A stretch of 64,000 nucleotides of DNA from Erigeron canadensis (taxonomy: Eukaryota; Streptophyta; Magnoliopsida; Asterales; Asteraceae). This document shows positions 48,290 to 60,291 of this stretch, piece by piece. The stretch's first letter is position 1. Every line of letters starts with the position of its first letter. The stretch spans positions 13,392,735 to 13,456,734 of the forward strand of contig NC_057769.1 in assembly GCF_010389155.1 (NCBI RefSeq), given 5' to 3'. The translations under genes and the position numbers were made by a program. The notes beneath the pieces were generated by a model. It saw only the letters and a program-made list of their open reading frames with translations, was not told the origin of the DNA and searched no databases.

Positions 48290-50300
48290 AGGAGTGCAAC
48301 GCATGTAATACTCCCCCTGAATTGAGCAAATGTCTTCAATTTTCGAAGCCCGATCTTATATGACAACGACTTGAAACTACTTCAAATTGACGACTTTGTA
48401 AATAGGTCATCCAAGTTCTCACTTGACTCAATTTGTTGCATGGATATTTCTTCTTCCTTTTTGTAGATCATATGTTGAGAAGAATTTTGGTGAGAGGTGC
48501 TTTAGTATATCATTCTTGATGTACCCTTCTCTGATCTAAGCTATGCAACCAACATTGTCATCATAAATGGTCTTCGAGTCTTCTTGATTGATTCGATCTT
48601 GCATGTTTCTTGTATTTCTTTAGGGGATTCAATCATGTTGATATTGCCAACATATTCAGATATAGGCTGAATACCTCTTTCATGTTTCAATTCATACCTA
48701 AAAGAACCATACTACTGTCGGTTAAGAGGACAGGTTCGAAATGAATCAAAGCATGAACCTACACACTTTCAAGGTACGCTTATATACATCTCAAGTATAA
48801 AGGTAGATTTACGAGATATTCAATGGGTCGATTTTTACTACATTCGACCAGATTATTTAATACCATATAATGATCTTTTAAACTTTATAGCAATATCTCG
48901 TGATCTTGATTTTTAATATTTTTGACAATGTTAAGTCTTTAGGGATTTTTATATGGATGTCATTTTCTACATTCCCGTATAAATATGTAGTAAAGACATC
49001 AATTAGTTTTATATGAAGTCCTTCAGAGATTGTAAGGCCGATTAATATCTATCTATTGTTGCATATATTACGGGAGAATATGTTTCCTCATTACCCGGGA
49101 TTTGAGAGAAACTTTGTGCAACTAATCGTGCCTTATATAATCTCATTCTTTTTATTTCAATCACCCATTTATAACCAACTGGTTCGACGTCTATGGGTGT
49201 GCGGCCTATAGGTCCGAAAGATACTTTGCTTTTGAGCGAATTTTATGGCTTCTTGCCATTTTGGGCTAATCATCTTTGTGCATGCATATATCCAGAGTTT
49301 TATATACGTATTTATAATGTTTGTTGCTATACCATATGAAAATATATATTGTCAACATGCATGTGTTGCCAGGTTCCATAGTGCACTGATGATATGTATT
49401 GAGATCTCATTTTTCATTTCGGAACTAGTATTTCATCAAGGACTATATTTTCCTCTGTTATTATGTATGTCCTTGGGATATTTACCTCTGTAGAGGTTTC
49501 ATTAATGTTATGTGGAAATTCTCACCAACTATGTTTTTGCTCATTTCTTTTCGTGGGTTTTGTCTCTGGATCGATTGGCCTCGCACGTTTAATTGGAGCA
49601 GATGCATTTGATGCTGGTATATGTGACTTTTGTCACTCTATTTGTATCTGTGAATGCATCTAGTAATTTATATTATTTTGGACTTCATATGTGACTACTT
49701 TTGGGGTCAAGATTTGATAATGGTGATGCATTCACTTATTTCTTGTGTTACCAGTCTTTATATATTATTCTCCCCCTAAGACTAGGAATACTTTTTCACC
49801 AAGCTGACAATCAGCATAAAATGCCGCAAATATGTCATTAATTGATGGTTATAAACAATTTAATAATTATGGGGAAATAAAAACCTAATATATAAATGCC
49901 CAGTCTTACTTTTGGTCCTATTTTGGTGCGATGTGATGATATTGATACATATACCGCGCAACCAATAATTTTAAATTGAGACGATTTGGTTCTCTTCTAA
50001 AAACCAATCGTGGGGAAGATATGTATACTCAATATGTTACCAAGATGACCGATACGGTCATATTATGTATGAAATTTATCCTTATCGAATATTTTTCTAA
50101 TATGCACCATATATGATTCGATAGGATTTATGTATAATATAACCCAGAGGATATAGCTTTTAGCTAGTCATGAACAATATTTTTTTTTGAATACTTTAGA
50201 ACTCGGTAAATTTCATCTGACTAAACCTGAATAAAATGCGTCATACACTATTTGAATACCCAAAGGTAGATTTATTATGGACTTTTTCAGAGTCCTTTAT
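48290..50300 (-). pseudogene. Copia pol remnants (integrase end, RT, RNase H)
   Basis: Read on the minus strand with many stops and shifts: integrase C-terminal HLRRFGCAVYV and GPKVRLGIYIGFY (about 50010-49880). RT entry follows as KWQEAIKFAQK, FGPIGRTPIDVEPVGYKWV and YKARLVAQSFSQIPG (49270-49080), then EETYSPV and DVFTTYLYGNVENDIHIKIP (49080-48910). The RNase H tail is EISMQQIESSENLDDLFTK (about 48440). The order and motifs are standard Ty1/copia; no frame survives. Confidence 0.75.
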
Positions 50301-51350
50301 AAAACTATTGACGCCTAATATGATAAGAAAAAAAAAATTTCTTCAATAACTCGCAAGAAAAGTTATATATAAGAGACACCGTACAAAAGCTTGGGTTATT
50401 ATATCAACGTGAAGGCATATCAATCACCAGCGGCAACAAATATGTGAGGGTAATGCACAGCTAATACAGCGACGCAAATCATGCAATTAAGTAAATTTAT
50501 TCTATTAAAATGAGAAAATAATTTAGGAATATAATGCAATTATGTCAGGGAATTCCATAACATCTTGTGTGGTCCATGATTTAACTAGAGGTAATTTCAA
50601 TAACAGGAAATTGCGTCTTAACCGATTCTATGTTAATAAAAAAAATAACATTAGGAATTCATATTTAGGGGAACTGCAAAGAAAAGTTCAAGAATATATG
50701 TAGCAAGTCAATCCATATAAACTATATATATATATATATATGAGAAAAGTAAATATGAAACTGTTTCATTCCTAACAATAAAGGTTACTTGTATTTTTTT
50801 TATTTAAAAGAGATATAAACATCATCCTTCTCACATTCTATACTGGATGTCTAAAAACTAAAATTGAAAAAATAAGTGTATATTATTCCGCTAAGTGTAT
50901 ATAGTATCCGCACATGCTAAGGTTTTTGACAAATATATAAAGTAAATTTTACACATATGCCCTGGGAATGTAACTAACTATGTCAAATGTTTATGTTATG
51001 TAACTAACTACAAAAACGTTTATATAATGTAACAAACTACCTATTTTGGTCTATAGTACACAACAAGTAACCTGTTGTAAAGGTTACCAGTCACCACTTT
51101 CACATCCAAACAAAAATCTCTCTCCCTTATCTTGCTTTTTTGATCAGAAAATTCCCACCACCAAAACCATATCGATTTTTTGATCAGAAAATTTAATCCC
51201 CCCAAAACCATATCGATTTCATTACCCCAATTAACCTAATCATTACATACACAATTCTCATATCTATACATCTTTATTTATAATCTATATCTATATCTAC
51301 TTTAATTTCGCCCTCCTTTTTTTAACTAACCCTAGCCCTAGCATTTTCCG

Positions 51351-51617
51351 ATGGCCAGCAATAACGAAGAGCGCAAGCACCGTCGTTCCTCCGACGAAGA
51401 ATCAGAAGAACCCTTGAAACGCCGCAAACAACGCCACCACCACCGTCGAACACTGGTTTTCATTGAGGCATTTTGTCGAACACTTGGTGTGCAACTTTGT
51501 ACCACTAATTTATTTATGAAATTGGAACCAATGATGTTGGCCAAAAGCAAGAATCTCTACACTATTGCAGCAGCTTCTTCTCCTCTCCTATCAAAAACCC
51601 TAATTTTTTCTTCTTAA
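51351..51617 (+). CDS. Unrecognised ORF, basic N-terminus, in the Pack-MULE-like element
   Basis: 88 codons starting MASNNEERKHRRSSDEES. The first 33 residues are charged with a basic cluster (LKRRKQRHHHRR), like nuclear or RS-type proteins. The remainder (LVFIEAFCRTLGVQLCTT, then a Ser/Leu-rich tail) matches no family I know. A well-formed leader precedes it (CTCTCTCCCTTATC near 51118). It may be a captured host exon or exon fusion. Whether it is translated is unknown. Confidence 0.3.
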   Translation: MASNNEERKHRRSSDEESEEPLKRRKQRHHHRRTLVFIEAFCRTLGVQLCTTNLFMKLEPMMLAKSKNLYTIAAASSPLLSKTLIFSS

Positions 51618-51882
51618 ATAAATTCTAAAAAAAAAGGAAAAAAAATATACAGAATCATGGTTGACGTCATGTCAATGGAAGACATTAGATCTTAAGTTGC
51701 TCGTTTAAACATCTATCTGTCTTCAGTTGATTGGGATTTCATTTGACTGCCTCCAGGTGAAGATTTTAGCATCAAAAGGTATATATTTATATATTTAATT
51801 ATTTTTTGTATGAAAAAAGAATAGATGTACGAGTAATATATAAATAGATATTATAATATATATATATATAGAGAGAGAGAGA

Positions 51883-52835
51883 GGAAGGGTTATTTGGGAA
51901 CTCACAAATAAAAAATAACGCGAGAATAATTCTGGACCACTAATTTTCTTATATTTTCTCTCTCTTCCATTAAATAAGAAAATTCACCCAAATCATTTAA
52001 AATGTTTTATCTCACAAACCGTAAATCGTTAGACGAAACAAAAAACATGGGTAGTCTTAAAATTTTGTCCTCTTTCATTAGAGATCCAATTCGATATAAA
52101 TTTGACAACTTTTTAATTTTCGGTTTTTTTTCCCATCGCGTTCATCCTACACATGTGTAGGTTCATCCTACACATGTGTAAGATCATTGTTTCCACGTGT
52201 AAATTAGTAAATGAACATATGTACAAAACAATGAAGGTCAAGGGCGGAGCCTGTCAATCCATGGCAGAGCCATGAAAACCAAGGCGGAGGAATAGCGGCT
52301 AAGGGATAGCGGCTAAGGGATAACGGAGCCCGTAAGTCCATGGCGGAGGAATAGCGGCTAAGGGCGGAGCCCGTTAGGTAGATCACCCCTCACTGGTCAC
52401 CCCCTATGACCTATCACCCTCTATGACCTATCACCCTATGACCTATCACCCTCTTTGACCTATCACCCCCACTAGCTTTGGTTTATGAATATCCTTAAGG
52501 GCGAATCCCGTTCCGAATCATAATTTTTGTTCACTCTACACATGTGTAAGTTCAACCTACACATGTGTAAGTTATGTGTAACTACCAAAAAGAAAACGAA
52601 AATTAAAAAGTCGTCAAAAGTATATCGAATTGGATCTCTAATGAAAGAGGACGAAACTTTAAGACTACCCGTGCTTTTTGTTTTGTCTAATGATTTACGG
52701 TTTGTGAGTTAGAACATTTTGAATGATTTGAGTGAATTTTATTATTTAATTGAAGAGAGAGAAAGAGGAAAAGAATGTGTGGTCCAAAATGGTTCTTGAG
52801 TTCTTTTTTTTAGGAGTTCTCAAAATAACTCATCC
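51883..52835. mobile_element. Foldback element with 300-bp arms and a GC-rich tandem core
   Basis: Left arm 51883-52190 is inverted at 52525-52835 (e.g. TCATTAGAGATCCAATTCGA and its complement). Each arm tip carries two ACACATGTGT palindromes (52150, 52170; 52538, 52559). The core (52240-52380) repeats GCGGAGGAATAGCGGCTAAG; next come four copies of a 16-19-bp CCTATGACCTATCACC unit (52400-52470). No TSD was resolved because AT repeats flank both ends. Confidence 0.7.
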
Positions 52836-52864
52836 ATATATATATATATTATATATATATATAT

Positions 52865-53048
52865 GGAAAAGTGAATATATGGCTATTATGTATCCAAGCT
52901 TGGGTATACCCCTCATATATTAATTTTTTAATATTTGTTGCAAAATAAATAAATCACATGGCCCCCATGATATTTATGGTTTAAAAAATTGACATGTGAG
53001 GGGTTCTATACCCAAGCTTAGGTACAAGATAGTCACATATTCCCTTCC
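52865..53048. mobile_element. MITE, copy 2 of the four-member family
   Basis: Starts GGAAAAGTGAATATATGGC, ends CACATATTCCCTTCCCTC; interior CCAAGCTTGGGTATACCCC and GGGGTTCTATACCCAAGC; AT-repeat flanks mask the duplication. Confidence 0.65.
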
Positions 53049-53570
53049 CTCATATATATATATATATATGTTTATAATTGCGTAAGATGTATATTATCGG
53101 TACTTGAAGTAGCATCAACTACTGTTTTGAGAAATTGAGGAATAAGATTTGTTGCTTTATGCGTATGTGAGTGTGTATTTTTTTTTGTTTCTGTTTTTCT
53201 TTTCTTTCTGAATTGGGGTTTTTGCTTTATATGTATATGTATATATTTGGTTGTGAGCATGTTTGTGATGATGAGGATCTTAACGAGGAGGATTCACTGG
53301 AATTCGATGATGGGTTTGTATCTTAGTGATGATGAGGATCTTATTTGTTTTGCTGGTGTCGTCGGAATCTGCTGGTGTCGCTGGAATCTGCTTGTGTCCT
53401 CAGAATCTGCTATCTCCATAAGCACAACCGGTTACTTACCTATGGTAACCGGTAATTTACCTACGATAGACGAAAACAGGTAGTTTATTACATTACATAA
53501 ACGTTTTTGTAGTTAGTTACATAACATAAATATTTTGGCATAGTTAGTTACATCCTAGGTCATAATCCCA

Positions 53571-54930
53571 TGTTTTAATTTGATACATTTGTTAACCAAA
53601 GTATTAGCCAAACTACCAAAGTGTATATTAAAAATAGAAACAGGGGGTCAAGTAGACCATAAATTTGCTACGTGGTGTCCTTTCATATATTTACTTGTAT
53701 TATGCAAGTACAGACATATACACAACCATAAATCTACATGTAGATTCGATTTGAGAAAATTCGAAACTATTCCAATGAAGTTTTAACCATTTATTTTTAT
53801 AAAATTCTATATTAATTAATAGGTTATGTAGTGCCTTATGTTAAGGAAACATCATTAGGAAACAAATCATACAATTCTATCACATCAATGTCTTGAGTCA
53901 AGTTTGTAATTTACATTAATTTGTATTAAATACTTTATATTTGGTCAATATAGAATTAAGCGTATATGTATGAAAAATATAGATTTGAGTTTTTACAAAT
54001 ACTCATTCATGGAGTACTAGTTGTAGGTGACTCTATCATCTTCAGTATGAAGAATAATAAACGCATAGTCCATAACAGTAATCAATGAACAAAATTATGT
54101 TTGTAAACATGCCGATAACAATTAATAAAATAATCACTTTTACGGTTTCACCTACCATTGATTCTTTATTTATCTATTCATAGGTCTATGTATATCATGC
54201 AAAAGTTTAGGCTCATGTTGACAAGCAAAGCAAATATGTATATATATGGAACACGAAGTAAAAACATAGTATTCAATTTGTTTAATCGCAATATCACAAT
54301 ACACATAGTAACAAACTTTAAGTCGGTCAATGGATTGGACTTCATCATTATTAACATCAATAAGATTTATACCATATCAAAAAGAAAGTTTCAGTCTTCC
54401 CTTTTTAAAAAAATTAAATAAATTAATATGCTTACTTAATCGTGATATGCATCATGTATACAAAATCTTGGATTTTCATATTCAATTTATGCAAACATCA
54501 AACTAATACGTCAAGTTGTATGTAATAAGCAAAACTGTATGAGTCCAATATATAAAACTAAACATATAATCGTTTGTAAAAAAAATATAATCACTTGAAA
54601 AAGGATTCATAGTTGTATGTATAGGCAAGCTATCGGTTCAACCATGATTTATATATGTAATTTTCTTTTTAATATATCTAATTGATTAAAGGCATATTAA
54701 TTCATCACATAAGACAAATAAAATCAAGGTTTGATATTTACCTCACGAAAAAAAAAGATTTGAGATCTGAATCGTGAATTGATGAGAGACGAATTTTGAT
54801 TCTTCATACATTCTTTCTATTGGCGGTAGAGATCTTTTCTTCAAGCCTTCATATATTTATGAATTTGGAATCGGAGATAACTTGTTGATTCCGAAGATCA
54901 TCAAATAAAAAAAAAATTGTGAGAGCAATT
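53571..54930. other. Copia 5' internal region, no readable gag
   Basis: AT-rich, no protein similarity seen; adjacent to the PBS on its right edge. Confidence 0.4.
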
Positions 54931-56220
54931 CGTGCTGATAACGTGTTATGAATATTATGATCTTGGATCAAGAAACAATGGAAGTAATCAACAACACAAT
55001 GATAAAGAAGAGAAATAGAGAATAGGAACAAGAAGAAGATTAAGAACGAAGAGACTATTCATTCATGTGTATGTATAATACTGTATTACATGGTTACATA
55101 AATAGAGGGAATGAATCCCACATTTAAGGTAAGTTTCAATCACTAATTAATTGGATAGCTAAAATTAAGGGACGAATATGTAATCTATATATATATAATA
55201 TATATATATATATGGCTACCAATACAAAGAGAAAAAAATAAGATTACTTTTGATCTAAACCATTAAAAATAAACCTACAAATCAATCTCCACCATCTAAA
55301 TTGAAAGTCAACTATGATATCTAACTATGGTAAATCTTTTTTGATATTTAATGTAACTATTATTATACCATTACATTAGAAATCTTGCCTATTAAAGTTT
55401 GACAAATGTTGTAGTGAGAAGATTTGCATTTCCTGAAGTTGTCTGGACATTTACATGCATACATTGATATTATATACCAATTTTTGTTGTCAACAATCCT
55501 TATTTATGTTAGTGTGTTTTTTTTTACGTGAAGTTAGTTAATAACTTTTTAAGAATGTTCTAATGATAGGTGGAGGTAACAAAAGCTTATGAAAAAGACG
55601 TTCCAGCATGACTGAGGTGTTTTAACAAATGCATAACATTCTAACATAGATATTGTATATAGGATTTCATTAATATTTATGATGTTTTTTAAGTGTATAG
55701 ATAGAAAACATAAACTTTAAGACTTTAACTAAGTTTTAGGGTATGTTTGGTAGAAAAGATTCGAGCTAGGACTCTAGCTAGAAGTTTGGAGCTAAAGCTT
55801 GATGATGTGGCTCGGAGCTAGAGCTTCTATTTCAACCATGCTTACACAATGTTTTATTTTAAAGACATTTTAGGGGCTTTTAGGAGCTTTTTCGAGCTGA
55901 GACTTTTAATCTCAAATGCACATCCAAACAAGTCTATCTTCTTTAAAAGAGTTATTTTTTAAAAACTTAGGATTTTGAAGCTCCTAATTAAAAACCCCCT
56001 AAAAGCCTCATACATGTTTTTTTTTCCTGAATATAATGGTCTTACGTTTTAACAATTTATGATAAAAATCAACACTATTAGTAGTATGATACAATGTAAT
56101 AATAATAAAAGAAAAGAATAAAAATGGAAGGGATAGTGATTGTATATGTTAAAAAAAGATAGTGATTGTATTAAAGGACCGATGGAGTGTGAGGTGGAAT
56201 ATATATATATATATATATAT

Positions 56221-56409
56221 GGAAGTGAGTATGGGGTTGTGCCACATCTAAGTTTAGATGGGGAACCACTCACATTTGTTTTTTATAATCATGAAAATCA
56301 TGGGGGGACCATGTATTTGTTTTAAATTCAAACAAATAATAAAATATTTGTATCTGAGGGGTTCCCCATCTAAGCTTAGATGGGGAACAACCTCATACTC
56401 AATTTTCTC
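56221..56409. mobile_element. MITE, copy 3 of the four-member family
   Basis: Starts GGAAGTGAGTATGGGGTTG, ends CCTCATACTCAATTTTCTC; internal CATCTAAGTTTAGATGGGG and CCCCATCTAAGCTTAGATG; flanked by long AT repeats. Confidence 0.65.
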
Positions 56410-57346
56410 ATATATATATCTATATATATATATATATATTATATATATATATATATATATATTTGAACAACGAGTTATTTGTTAGTGGTTAGTAGTTAGC
56501 ATTTGAGACATCACGTATACCTAGGATGAAATTCAGAACTCTCGAACCCTCCTTCCCTTAATAATTCACTCCTACAAATGTAAAAAGTAAGATTCAAACC
56601 CTGGTAAAATTTTTCAAGATCCAATACCTTACCAATGGATTACAACTCATTAAATATGATGGTTAAGATCCAAGACCTTAACTATTTTATATACTTCTAT
56701 ATTTATGGTAACATGATACTCATATTTACAGTATATCAAAAAGGCACATATGCTAATTTACGAGGACCATAAGTGTCATAGGCCAATGGTTTTCTCAGCT
56801 TTATTGTAAACTAGGAATTACATGTCGCCCGGACGACGTAAGGTTTTGAAGCGTTTATGTTTATTGGTAGGGTAAAAAAACCACAAATTTATGAGCGATA
56901 AAAAATATTGAAAACCAAATGTTAAAAAAATACAAAAAGAATATACTAAAAAAAAGATAAAGAAGAAAACCAAGAAGACAAAAAAGAGTACGAAAACCAA
57001 ATGAAAAAGTTATATAAAAAAAATGTTACATTTGAAAAAATAATAAAAACCAAATGTTTAAAAAAGTACGAATGATATATAATGCAACAAAAAAATTTTA
57101 AAAAAGAAAAAAAAATAGTACATACCAAAATATATAATATTTTAAAAAGTTATAAAAAAAATGTTAAATGTAATAAATGGATAAAAAACAAAAAATTAGA
57201 AAAGTTAAAAAAAACCATAAATTATATAAAGTTAGGGGGTTAAATAATAAAAAAGAAACAGGAGGAACAAAAAAGTAAAAAGAAGAAAAAAAAAAGGGGC
57301 CAAAGAGTCAATATTTATTATTAAATACAAACTAAAAAAAGGGCGC

Positions 57347-57425
57347 GGGGGGGGGGGGGGGGGTTGAACCCATAACCTCCGGGCATAGACACCAACCACT
57401 CTACCAAGTCTGTTCTTTGTTTCAT
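57347..57425 (-). mobile_element. tRNA-related SINE head next to a 17-G run
   Basis: On the minus strand CTTGGTAGAGTGGTTGG (A-box region) is followed 22 bases later by GGTTATGGGTTCAACCCC (B-box region), the layout of a tRNA-derived Pol III promoter. The run of 17 G (57347-57363, + strand) abuts it. It cannot fold as an intact tRNA. Confidence 0.45.
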
Positions 57426-57429
57426 ATTT

Positions 57430-59183
57430 GCTAAATCTCTTATTTATATTTAAAATGCAGATAAAGACAAAAAAAAATATTGTTCACATGATACTCCTTT
57501 ATTATAGTATGTAATAAATTCAAAGATACAATAATTGGATTTGATTCATAACTAAATACTCGTATCAACGTTAATGATAAAATGTTTTCGAAAAAAAAAT
57601 AATAAATTAATAATAAGAACAAATCCTAGAAGCTAAAAATAGAATAAAGAATTGACAGCGGCATGGAATGTTATATGTTTGAAATTTGTCAAAAGTAAGT
57701 GGAAAAACTACATCTTGTGATTTATGTGTGAGAATTGTAAGACACTAGACATGAGTTTTATGGATGTACATTCTAGGTACTAAACACTACATGGGAACCG
57801 AGGGTTTTCACCCTTTTACTTTTTTTCATTCAATATCAAATGGGTATATGGCTAAAAGGATTTCAAAAACATAAATAAAATAACAAATCCCCGATTATAT
57901 CAAGTAAAAAGTTTAAGAAAAACTAGATAAATATATATAGTAAGTAAAAGGATTTAAAAAAAAACAAAAATAAAGTTAAAAAATCCCCAATTATTTTTGG
58001 CCCCAATACCCAATAAGTCGGAATTTAGCGGTTCTAGGTCCAGGTTTGGGAGTGAGAATTTTAATCGGGTTCGAATTTGAAATTACCTAAATACGATCCA
58101 TTGGTAAGGACAGGGGTAATGTGGTAGAATTATTATCCTTCAAATTTAATAATTTAAGACCGGCTTATATGCTTTATAGCAATGCTATCAATCAGGTAGA
58201 CTTAGGTGTAATTGGTGGGTTGAGAATCTTTGGCCCAAACCCAATCCATTAAAAGTTTCATGGTAAAAAACTCAATCCAGCGACCCCCTGATTAATACAT
58301 GGGTTGGCGGGTTGACTTGTCAAATAAAATGGTTTCATTCAAGTAGGCTTAATGTTAATGCATTTAAGTAGGTTGGTTTTAAATCAAGTGAGTCAAATGA
58401 GTTGCTTTTTAGGTCAAGTGGGTTGCCAAGTTGACAGGTGAAATGTTATGGTTTTAGGTAGAGTTCGTCGGTAATAATTAGGATTTTTGGATTGACGGGT
58501 TGGCCTAACAAGCTTGGTAGAGTTGGGGAATTAACATAAAGAAAAGCTTGAACCCTAACTCGACCCATTATAAATTTCAATTTAGAACCTGGATCTATAC
58601 GGGTTAATCAGGGTGGCCTTGAGTCGACTTGATTAATTAATGGGTTGGAGGGCTGACAGGTCAGATAGGCTGCTTTGGGCTCAAATGACTTAAATGTTAA
58701 TGCTTTCAAATGGGTTGATTTTAGGTCATGGTCAAATTGGTAGTTTTTAGGTTAAAAGAGATGACAGGTTAAATTGATTGGTTTTAGTTAAGTTAGTCAA
58801 ATGAGTTGTTTCGAATCAAATGAGTTAGCGGGCTGGTAAATCATATGACTTATTTTTGGGTTAGTTGTTTTTGGTAAGTTAGATTTTGACTTAGATCAAG
58901 TATTGATAGCTTTATAATGTTAAGGTATTGACAACATTTTATATGCAACTGATTACAAAAATAATATTCATGGTTTCATAAACATAACTCATTTATAAAC
59001 TCTTAGCTTAATATCTAATCTTGTATAATGTATCATGTTATTAGGACCATGCAATGTTTTTTTATCCAGATTTCGTCACGTAAGCGATAATTTTTTTCTT
59101 TAATTCTATTTTTTTTATATATATAATCTCTTGAATCTAGTTATTTGTTTCATTTTATGTCTATTCTAATAATGATGAACTAA
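57430..59183. other. Repeat-rich interior of the Helitron-like block
   Basis: No gene. 58180-58880 repeats GGGTTG/GTCAAATGAGTTG-type words, resembling decayed hAT subterminal sequence; no ends found. Confidence 0.35.
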
Positions 59184-59437
59184 CTCAAATAAAGTTTTCG
59201 TAAACTATAAAATATATAAATATTTGTTTAACCCGGTCAACGACCGGGTATAGATCTAGTATATATTTGTTATCTAACAAAAATAAAATAAAGTTGGACA
59301 ACTTTGTTTTGTCCAAACCTTGGATGAAACGACGTCGCCGAAAATCACTATGTCGTTGGGCATGACGCCACCAACGACCCCAACCATCACGTCGGCTATT
59401 ACTTGAAAGTGAAATGGATATGATGATCGACTTGGAC

Positions 59438-60290
59438 TTATAAGTGCACATCGCAAACTCTTCTTATCGCACCATGTCTCATTCCTCTGTTCACACCAAC
59501 ATTTCCCAACTTATCCATAGCCATTAAAAACTCTTGTAAAAACTAATTTTTATGCTTAGCCAATTCTTGAACCAACGGTTTAGTTCTCGAGTCAAAAAGT
59601 AATGCTTTATCAGTTACCAACAAGCCCAATTTATCTTGCAAGTATTAGTAATATACATTGTCAAAAATAAAAAGGAGTAGTGGCATCAAAAGGTGCAACC
59701 ACACCAATATTTCCACCAAATTGTGGACATGACATTCTAAAGGATTTAAAAGTCTTGAATCCATATCAACATCAGGCTTGTTTGTAGGAATGAGCCGAAA
59801 ATCTCAAGTTCTAAGTCCCGTTCCGTTACCGTTCCGATCTTGGTACCGGGAAGTGGTACCGAGTCCCAAGTGAGATCGGGACCGGTATTGGAATTTGATG
59901 GTTTTCGGGATTGAGACCGGGAAAATCCCGCGAACTACGGGATTTCCCGGTACCGTCCCGATCCCGCCTTATTTGGGACCGGGACCGGAACCCGTACCAC
60001 ATTTTTGGGATTTTCGGGACCGGTACAGGACGGGACCGGTCCCACGCCCATCCCTACTTGTTTGTGCCTTGAAAATTAAAAAGATGGTTGACAAAGTTTT
60101 TGCAATGCGCGAATCCAATCGAACGGGCTCCCGATAGGACCACAATATCGTTAAGTGTTAAACCTTTAGATGCAAAAAGCTTAAGGAGATCGTTAATTGT
60201 GGATTTGCGTGGGGAATGTTTGAGTATACTAATTTGGCCATTGATGTTCGTCCGTCCCACCTGCCTTTTTTACCTCATAATAAGGTTCTC
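59438..60290 (-). pseudogene. Class III peroxidase pseudogene (last exon)
   Basis: Minus strand from an acceptor CAG at 60291: GEPYYEVKK, a frameshift, then INGQISI, DLLKLFASKGLTLNDIVVLS, GARSIGFAHCKNFVNHL, FQGTNKPDVDMDSRLLNPL, VAPFDATTPFIFDNVYY, LQDKLGLLVTDKALLFDSRT, FLQEFLMAMDKLGNVGV and AIRRVCDVHL with TAA at 59438-59440. This is the C-terminal half of a secreted class III peroxidase. The proximal heme ligand His of SGAHTIG is Arg here (CGT), two in-frame stops occur (after DNVYY and after AKHKN), and a hAT element interrupts it. No upstream exons were found. It cannot encode an active enzyme. Confidence 0.85.
59785..60056. mobile_element. Small non-autonomous hAT in the peroxidase pseudogene
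   Basis: TIRs TAGGAATGAGC and GCCCATCCCTA; 8-bp duplication CTTGTTTG at 59777-59784 and 60057-60064. Subterminal CGGGACCGGTACC/GGTACCGGGA words. 272 bp. Confidence 0.85.
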
Positions 60291-60291
60291 C

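Larger units (their letters stand above)
50940..53570. mobile_element. Pack-MULE-like inverted-repeat element
   Basis: Arms of about 110-130 bp: GGGAATGTAACTAACTATG (about 50966) and, inverted, CATAGTTAGTTACATCC (53539). They continue through ATGTAACTAACTACAAAAAC and the complement. No clean 9-bp duplication was found. The interior holds host-like ORF pieces (51351-51617; acidic CDDEDLNEEDSLEFDDGF near 53266) as well as a foldback and a MITE. Confidence 0.55.
55184..59259 (+). mobile_element. Helitron-like insertion in the copia LTR
   Basis: The 3' end has the hairpin ACCCGGTC-AAC-GACCGGGT, a short spacer and CTAG followed by T (59256-59260), the classic Helitron 3' signature. The 5' end falls in an AT run after A, perhaps at TCTATATATATATAA (55184); the edge is uncertain by about 20 bases. 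No Rep/helicase. The interior contains a MITE (56221-56409) and a tRNA-like SINE head. A second, opposite-facing end of similar form lies at 56813 (minus: CCGGGCGAC, spacer, CCTAGT). Confidence 0.65.
47007..59279 (-). mobile_element. Degenerate Ty1/copia element with nested insertions
   Basis: The 3' LTR is 47270-47007; the 5' LTR is 59279-54944, interrupted by a Helitron-like block. LTRs run TGTTAGATAACAAATA to ATTCATAACA on the minus strand. PBS-like CGTTATCAGCACG is at 54943-54931 and a purine tract AAGGGGGAG follows 47271. Pol remnants lie at 48290-50300. Flanking 5-mers (ATCAT, AAAAT) do not match, so target duplication is lost or the ends recombined. The right end lies 159 bases from the stop of a peroxidase pseudogene. 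Confidence 0.75.
54944..59279 (-). repeat. 5' LTR of the copia element, interrupted
   Basis: LTR sequence 54944-55188 resumes at 59260 (TATATATTTGTTATCTAACA). The 4.07-kb block between is the Helitron-like insertion. Confidence 0.75.

Noticed and set aside
57347..57425. Functional tRNA gene
   Set aside because: A- and B-box-like words exist but no acceptor or anticodon stem can be formed.
58180..58880. Minisatellite or gene in the GGGTTG-rich stretch
   Set aside because: The words are dispersed and imperfect; no period and no open frame.
59274..59456. Separate minus-strand ORF beside the copia end (MVGVVGGVMPND)
   Set aside because: It overlaps the peroxidase stop and 3' flank in another frame and has no family match.
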